A DNA stretch of 64,000 bases, taken from Microbacterium sp. lyk4-40-TSB-66. GTDB lineage: Bacteria; Actinomycetota; Actinomycetes; Actinomycetales; Microbacteriaceae. The DNA is taken from the NCBI RefSeq assembly GCF_030209475.1, contig NZ_JARVRW010000003.1, positions 62,001 to 126,000 of the forward strand. The letters are read 5' to 3'. A program made the position numbers and the translations under genes. The stretch's first letter is position 1, and the number at the start of each line of letters is the position of its first letter. The notes beneath the pieces were generated by a model. That model did no database searches, was not told the origin of the DNA, and was given only the letters and a program-made list of their open reading frames with translations. Of this stretch, positions 59,467-64,000 are shown in pieces.

Positions 59467-60120
59467 ATGAGCGTCGTCCTCCCGTTCTCCGCGGCTCTGC
59501 GCGAGCGCTCCAGCAGCGCGCACTCGCCCCGCGAGTGCGACGGCTTCATGACCGACCTGCTCACCGGCGCCGGCACCCGCGACGACTACGTCGCGCTCAT
59601 CGCCCAGCACTGGTTCCTCTACGCCGCCCTCGAAGAGGCGTCGGCGCGCATGCGCACCGACCCGGTGGCATCCGTCTTCCTCGGCGACAAGCTCTCGCGG
59701 CTGCCCGCCCTCGAGGCCGACCTCGCCTTTCTGATCGGTCCGCACTGGCGAGACGAGATCCGACCGCTCCCCACCACACAGGCCTATGTGTCGCGCATCC
59801 GTCGCGTGGCCGCGACGTGGCCCGGAGGGTTCGTCGCGCACCACTACACGCGCCTGCTCGGCGACCTCTCGGGCGGACCGTCGATCGGCCGGCTCATGCA
59901 GCGCCGCTTCGGCTTCGAGACCAACGGCATCGGCTTCCTGCTGTTCGGCGACATCGCCGACCCGAAGGCGTTCAAGAGCGTCTACCGCGAGCAGCTCGAC
60001 GCCGCCCCCTGGGACGACGCCGAGAAGGAACGGGTCATCGCCGAGGTGCTCGTCGCGTACCGCTTCACCACCGAGCTGTTCGCCGACCTCACCCGCGCCA
60101 AGGCCCACCAGGTCGCCTGA
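59467..60120 (+). CDS. hmuO: Biliverdin-producing heme oxygenase, HmuO type
   Basis: A 217-residue alpha-helical enzyme that opens heme to biliverdin, CO and iron. The heme-ligand His is His19 (SSSAHSPRE), and the distal helix motif is FVAHHYTRLLGDLSGGPSIGR. It needs electrons from a reductase, possibly ferredoxin. The iron box upstream indicates induction under iron limitation. Without a leader the ATG is the first codon of the message. Single gene, convergent with the helicase gene. Confidence 0.93.
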   Translation: MSVVLPFSAALRERSSSAHSPRECDGFMTDLLTGAGTRDDYVALIAQHWFLYAALEEASARMRTDPVASVFLGDKLSRLPALEADLAFLIGPHWRDEIRPLPTTQAYVSRIRRVAATWPGGFVAHHYTRLLGDLSGGPSIGRLMQRRFGFETNGIGFLLFGDIADPKAFKSVYREQLDAAPWDDAEKERVIAEVLVAYRFTTELFADLTRAKAHQVA

Positions 60121-60186
60121 CTCCCGTCATCGCCGGGCCGCGCGCCGAGTGCCGGGCGCGACCGGGCCCGACGTATCCCGCCCGGG

Positions 60187-61569
60187 CTACGCCTGCTGCG
60201 CCGCGGCCGCGGCCTGCCGACTGAGCCACGCCTGCTTCATGAAGCGGCGCACGTCTTCGTCGACCCGGATGTCACCGGGGCGGAGCGGGCGCGTCAGGTA
60301 GAGCCCGTCGAGCGAGGTGAGACGGCTGAGGGCGACGTAGGTCTGCCCCGGCGCGAAGGCACCCGAGCCGAGGTCGACCACCGCCCGGTCGTACGTCTTG
60401 CCCTGCGACTTGTGGATCGTCACGGCCCAGGCCAGGCGCAGGGGGAACTGGGTGAACTCGGCGACGATCTCGCGCGACAGGTTCTTCGTGCCCGGGTCGT
60501 AGGCGTAGCGATACCTCTCCCACACGGCCGGCTCGACATCGTGCTGGATGCCGTCGACCTCGACGCGCACGCTGTCGCCGGCGATCCGGGTGACGGTGCC
60601 GATCGTGCCGTTGACCCAGCGCGGGGCCTCGCCGAACTGCGCCCCGTCGTTGCGGAGGAACATGACCTGCGCCCCGACCTTGAGCGTCAGCTCCATCTCG
60701 GCCGGGTAGTTCGCCTCGCCGCGGCCGAAGTCGCCGGAGATCTCGGCGCTGGCGGTCTGCGTGCGTCCAATGAGCTCGTCGAGGTGCTTGCGATTGATGG
60801 TGTTGACCCGGTCGTTGCGGGTCGCGAGCGTGATGATGGGGTGCTCGCCGTCGGCCGGGTGCGGGGGCGTGCGCGCTCCCGCCGCGTTCAGGATGCCGGC
60901 CATCTCGGCGGTGACGCGCCCGTATCGCACCGCGTTGAGCAGCGTCTTGAAACCCTGGTCCGACTGCCGGTGGATCTCGACGAGCTCGTTCACGTGCAGA
61001 TCGGCCCCGTGGCGACCGATGTCGATGAGTCCGTCGCTCGCGGCCTCCCCCGACCAGACCTTCGCGTCGAAGAACCAGAACGACCGGTAGTGATCGCGGA
61101 TGTACCGCATCTCGTCGCCCCGCGGCGGCACCGGTGCGAGCTGGTACGGGTCGCCGAACATGACGATCTGTGCGCCGCCGAACGGTTCAGCGCGCCGACC
61201 GCGCGCCTGACGGAGCGAGCGGTCGATGGCATCCATCAGGTCGGCGTTGACCATCGAGATCTCATCGATCACGAGGGTGTCGATGGCGTTGAGCAGCTTG
61301 CGGGTGGCGTCGTTCTGATCGATGTCGCCGCCCGCGATCAGCCCGATGGGAAGGCGGAACAGCGAGTGGATCGTCTGCCCCTCGACGTTGAGGGCCGCCA
61401 CCCCCGTGGGCGCGCACACGGCGATCTGCTTCTTGGTGTTGTACGCCAGGTGTTGCAGCAGGGTCGACTTGCCCGTGCCCGCACGGCCCGTGACGAAGAC
61501 GTGCTCGCGGGTGTCCTCGATCAACCGGAACAGCGCCTGCTGTTCGGCGGAGAGGGGCGGCGTGGTCAC
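60187..61569 (-). CDS. Pif1-like AAA ATPase/DNA helicase
   Basis: A 460-residue superfamily 1 helicase. Walker A GRAGTGKSTLLQHL lies near residue 30, motif Ia VCAPTGVAALNVEGQTIHSLF, Walker B LVIDEISMVNADLMDAID, motif III FGDPYQLAPVPP and the late motifs LAWAVTIHKSQGKTYD and YVALSRLTSLDGLYL. It should unwind DNA 5' to 3'. Related short Pif1-like proteins are common in actinobacteria and lack extra domains. It lies alone, next to the merR gene. Confidence 0.9.
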   Translation of the reverse strand: MTTPPLSAEQQALFRLIEDTREHVFVTGRAGTGKSTLLQHLAYNTKKQIAVCAPTGVAALNVEGQTIHSLFRLPIGLIAGGDIDQNDATRKLLNAIDTLVIDEISMVNADLMDAIDRSLRQARGRRAEPFGGAQIVMFGDPYQLAPVPPRGDEMRYIRDHYRSFWFFDAKVWSGEAASDGLIDIGRHGADLHVNELVEIHRQSDQGFKTLLNAVRYGRVTAEMAGILNAAGARTPPHPADGEHPIITLATRNDRVNTINRKHLDELIGRTQTASAEISGDFGRGEANYPAEMELTLKVGAQVMFLRNDGAQFGEAPRWVNGTIGTVTRIAGDSVRVEVDGIQHDVEPAVWERYRYAYDPGTKNLSREIVAEFTQFPLRLAWAVTIHKSQGKTYDRAVVDLGSGAFAPGQTYVALSRLTSLDGLYLTRPLRPGDIRVDEDVRRFMKQAWLSRQAAAAAQQA

Positions 61570-61578
61570 CGGCCCATG

Positions 61579-62052
61579 CTAGTTCGCACCGTCGTGGGCG
61601 GGCAGCGAAGTGCCGACCGGACCGCCGGCCGGCTCGGTGTGCAGGAGCAGCCAGCGCGCCTCGCCCGAGAGCACGTCGGCGACGTGGCTGCGGAACCGCG
61701 GGCACTGGGTGATGTCGTGCGACCGGCATCGCAGCGCGTGCTCGGTCATCGCGCGCGCCTGCGCGATGTCGGCGGCGCGGCGGTCGAGCTCGGCGACGTG
61801 CTCCTCGAGCACCCGGTGCCGGTCGGGGGCGTCGTCGTCGAGCAGCACGCGGATCTGCTCGAGGGAGAGCCCCGCCGCCTTGTTGCGCAGGATGACCGCG
61901 ATGCGCACGGCGTCGTCGTCGCCGTATCGGCGCCGCCCCGCGCCGTCGCGGACGGGACGCAGCAGCCCCTCGTCCTCCCAGTAGCGCAGCACGTGGGTGT
62001 CGAGTCCGAACCGCGTCGCCGCCTCACCGATGGACTCCCCGCTTGACTTCAT
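61579..62052 (-). CDS. MerR-family transcriptional regulator
   Basis: A 157-residue regulator. The winged helix SIGEAATRFGLDTHVLRYWEDEGLLRP (in two parts) and RRRYGDDDAVRIAVI are typical, with a coiled-coil linker after it. The C-terminal region has two cysteines (LRCRSHDITQCPRF), a possible redox or metal sensor. The ATG at 62052 lies inside the palindromic operator shared with the divergent flavoprotein gene. Confidence 0.88.
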   Translation of the reverse strand: MKSSGESIGEAATRFGLDTHVLRYWEDEGLLRPVRDGAGRRRYGDDDAVRIAVILRNKAAGLSLEQIRVLLDDDAPDRHRVLEEHVAELDRRAADIAQARAMTEHALRCRSHDITQCPRFRSHVADVLSGEARWLLLHTEPAGGPVGTSLPAHDGAN

Positions 62053-62073
62053 GTCGACATGAAGTCACACGAT
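62043..62073 (+). promoter_or_regulatory. MerR-type promoter with 24-base perfect palindrome
   Basis: The palindrome spans 62044-62067 (half site TGACTTCATGTC). Reading right, -35 TTGACT (62043-62048) and -10-like CACGAT (62068-62073) are 19 bases apart, the over-long spacing that MerR proteins correct when active. It faces the flavoprotein gene at 62104. Confidence 0.75.
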
Positions 62074-62103
62074 GGACGAGAACACAAGCGGAAGGAGTCC
62101 ATC

Positions 62104-62937
62104 GTGTACGACGCGATCATCATCGGAGGCGGGCCCGCGGGCCTGCAGGCGGCCCTCACCCTCGGGCGCATGCACCGGCGCACCCTGCTGGTCGATTCGG
62201 GCTCGTACCGGAACGGCACCGTCCGTCACGCCCACAACCTGCTCTCCAACGACGGTCGCGACCCCGCCGAGCTGCGCCGGATCGGGCGCGCCGAAATCGC
62301 GGCGTACGACAGCGTCGAGGTCCTGGATGCCGCCGTCACCGCGGTCACCCGTGTCGATGACGGTCTGACGGTCGCCGTAGACGGCCGACTGCTCCACACG
62401 TCCGCGCTCATCCTCGCGACGGGTGTCGCCGACGAGCTCCCCGCGATCCCGGGACTCGCCGAGCACTGGGGCGACACCGTCGCCAACTGCCCGTTCTGCC
62501 ACGGACACGAGTTCGCGGGCCGACCCGTCGCCGTGGTCAACGCCTCACCGCACGCCGCAGCCCTCGCCCGCATGCTCGAGCCGGTGGCATCCGAGGTCTT
62601 CGTCGTGGCGCCCGCCGATGTGCGCGCGGTCGCGGGGACGACGGAGGGGCTGCGATTGCGGCTCGCCGACGGTTCTTCGCGCGAGGTGGCGGGGGCGTTC
62701 GTCGCACCCGCGTGGACCGTGCGCGGGGAGATCGTCGACGCGCTCGGGCTGGAACGCCAGGAATCGGGCGCCGTGAGAACCGATCCGTTCGGTCGCACGA
62801 GCGTCGAGGGCGTCTACGCGGTGGGCGACATCGCCCAGCCCGACCACCTTCCCGGCCCGATGTTCTCGCTCGCCGCGGCGATCGCGGGCGGACAGCTCGC
62901 CGCCGCCGCCGTCGTGCAGTCGCTCGTCGCCGACTGA
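62104..62937 (+). CDS. Thioredoxin-reductase-like FAD oxidoreductase under MerR control
   Basis: A 277-residue flavoprotein: FAD motif AIIIGGGPAGLQAAL at the N-terminus, NCPFCHGHEFAG (CxxC) in the middle and GVYAVGDIAQP near the end. The CxxC plus His layout resembles the small bacterial TrxR-like oxidoreductases that act on disulfides or small molecules. AAGGAG is seven bases before the GTG at 62104; the upstream ATG at 62059 falls in the operator. It is related to the protein at 1835-2965. The cysteines of the MerR protein suggest response to redox or electrophile stress. Confidence 0.85.
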   Translation: MYDAIIIGGGPAGLQAALTLGRMHRRTLLVDSGSYRNGTVRHAHNLLSNDGRDPAELRRIGRAEIAAYDSVEVLDAAVTAVTRVDDGLTVAVDGRLLHTSALILATGVADELPAIPGLAEHWGDTVANCPFCHGHEFAGRPVAVVNASPHAAALARMLEPVASEVFVVAPADVRAVAGTTEGLRLRLADGSSREVAGAFVAPAWTVRGEIVDALGLERQESGAVRTDPFGRTSVEGVYAVGDIAQPDHLPGPMFSLAAAIAGGQLAAAAVVQSLVAD

Positions 62938-63028
62938 CGCCACCGCGCGACCTGCGGGATTCCGCGGGAGTGCGCGATCGCGGGGCGCCGCGCGGCATGT
63001 GCGCAGGTGCACTTCTTAGACTGGGTAC

Positions 63029-64000
63029 GTGAGCAACGCCGGCGGGGGCCCCGCGACGCCCGAGGGGGTCCGCGGCGCGCGCCGGCGCCGTCGCTTCGAG
63101 ATCCCGGCGATGGTCCTCATCGGCGTCCTCCTCATCGCCTCCCTCGGCGCGGGCGCCGCCTCGCTGTATCGCGAGTTCTACAGTCCCCGCGCCTTCGTGC
63201 TGCACTACCTCGACCTGCTGCAGGAGCGACGAGCCGCCGACGCCCTCGCCATCCCCGGTGTCGCCGTCGACTCCGCCGAGCTCGAGGCCGCGGGGCTTCC
63301 CGCCACGTCGTCCGAGGCACTCCTGCGCCCCGAGTCGCTGCAGGCGGTGACGGATGCCGTCATCACCGGCGAGAGCGTCGACGGCGATCGCACGCGCGTC
63401 ACCGCCAGCTACTCCGTCGGGGGTTACGCCGGGACCACCACGTTCGACGTGCAGCGCGACACGGGCGGCGCCCTGCTGCCCCGCTGGCGCTTCGCCCGCA
63501 GCCCCCTGTCGGTGATCGACCTCTCGGTGCAGGGTTCGATGCGTTTCGCCGTCAACGGTTTCGAGGTCGACAAGCGCCAGGTGTCGATCGAGGGCAACGC
63601 CGTCGAGCCCACCGCGGCACTCCCCCTGCTGGTCTTCTCCCCCGGGCTGTACTCCGTCGCGGTCGACACCGCCATCTCGTCGACCCCCGGCGTCGCCGTG
63701 CTCGCCGACGCACCTCTGGCCGGCATCCCCGTCGACGTGCAGGCGCAGCCGACGAAGGAGTTCCTCGGGGTCGTGCAGCAGCGCGTCGAGGACTTCCTCT
63801 CGGCCTGCGCCGAGCAGAAGGTGCTGCAGCCCACGGGCTGCCCCTTCGGCTTCACCGTGCGCAATCGCATCGACGACGCCCCCGCGTGGTCGATCGTCCA
63901 GCAGCCGGTGGTCACCGTCGAACCCGACGGGGCCGGGTGGCGCATCCCTTCGGCGGAGGCCGTCGCCCACATCGAGGTCGACATCCGGTCGATCTTCGAC
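63029..64000 (+). CDS. Membrane-anchored exported protein, partial at the right edge
   Basis: The frame is open from GTG 63029 to the window end (324 codons so far). After a basic N-terminus (GARRRRRFEIP) there is one membrane helix (AMVLIGVLLIASLGAGAASL), then a long extracytoplasmic region with strand-rich repeats and two cysteines (SACAEQ, TGCPFG). I recognise no family; general layout is like actinobacterial cell-envelope proteins. TAGACT ends six bases before the GTG and there is no ribosome site, so the message may be leaderless. The end of the gene is outside the window. Confidence 0.75.
   Translation, partial: MSNAGGGPATPEGVRGARRRRRFEIPAMVLIGVLLIASLGAGAASLYREFYSPRAFVLHYLDLLQERRAADALAIPGVAVDSAELEAAGLPATSSEALLRPESLQAVTDAVITGESVDGDRTRVTASYSVGGYAGTTTFDVQRDTGGALLPRWRFARSPLSVIDLSVQGSMRFAVNGFEVDKRQVSIEGNAVEPTAALPLLVFSPGLYSVAVDTAISSTPGVAVLADAPLAGIPVDVQAQPTKEFLGVVQQRVEDFLSACAEQKVLQPTGCPFGFTVRNRIDDAPAWSIVQQPVVTVEPDGAGWRIPSAEAVAHIEVDIRSIFD

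Noticed and set aside
59425-60108. Minus-strand frame opposite heme oxygenase
   Set aside because: Shadow of the heme oxygenase gene, which has the His ligand, the GDLSGG motif and a matching iron-regulated promoter.

Overview
The window is very GC-rich, has short intergenic gaps, many GTG starts and many 4-base ATGA/GTGA stop-start overlaps. It carries FprA/FdxA-type redox genes, an IclR-controlled protocatechuate pathway and a DtxR/IdeR-like iron box. This points to an actinobacterium of the family Microbacteriaceae, most likely Microbacterium. There is no transposase, integrase, rRNA or CRISPR array; one tRNA (Gly-CCC) is present.

Layout. 1-11.1 kb is mostly housekeeping and small accessory genes: the end of a siroheme/cobalamin methyltransferase, ferredoxin reductase, ferredoxin, a thioredoxin-reductase-like flavoprotein, dCTP deaminase, tRNA-Gly, an SDR, small membrane proteins, lipoproteins and a BLUF blue-light sensor. 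11.3-14.5 kb is an operon of an MFS transporter and a pyranose-oxidase-like flavoprotein. 14.6-16 kb is an acyltransferase-like protein. 16.4-22.7 kb is a six-gene aromatic degradation operon (extradiol dioxygenase, two FAH-fold enzymes, a cyclase-fold hydrolase, a flavin monooxygenase, an ACMSD-type amidohydrolase). 22.8-27.4 kb holds a Gfo/Idh dehydrogenase pair, a divergent ROK regulator and a beta/alpha pair of C-glycoside deglycosidase (CGD) type. 27.6-34.6 kb is one eight-gene operon with two more CGD beta/alpha sets plus ThuA, Gfo/Idh, TIM-barrel and SnoaL-like proteins. 34.7-40.4 kb is an ABC sugar importer (binding protein, two permeases, no ATPase) with a Hyi-like isomerase and a second pyranose-oxidase-like enzyme; a LysR gene is divergent. 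41.7-44.5 kb holds two genes in which the CGD beta and alpha parts are fused into one chain. 45-53.9 kb is a complete protocatechuate branch (pcaHGBDCIJF) with an IclR regulator and pobA. 54-64 kb returns to general genes: amino acid permease, CorA, EamA exporter, a degenerate serine hydrolase, heme oxygenase, a Pif1-like helicase, a MerR regulator with a flavoprotein target, and the start of an exported protein.

How it may work together. My reading is that about 30 kb form a catabolic island for plant or insect aromatic C-glycosides. The importers bring in the glycoside; the flavin oxidases or Gfo/Idh dehydrogenases oxidise sugar C3; the CGD pairs break the C-C glycosidic bond; the ThuA, Hyi and other TIM-barrel proteins process the keto-sugar; and the ring-cleavage operon plus the pob/pca genes consume the aglycone. 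A short motif close to GACATWAGTC recurs at seven promoters of these units but was not seen upstream of pca, suggesting one regulon. Substrates are inferred, not shown.

A second theme is repeats. Several families of palindromic elements sit between genes. In three places they have become part of a protein: the N-terminus of the cyclase-fold hydrolase, the N-terminus of PcaG and the C-terminus of PcaB.
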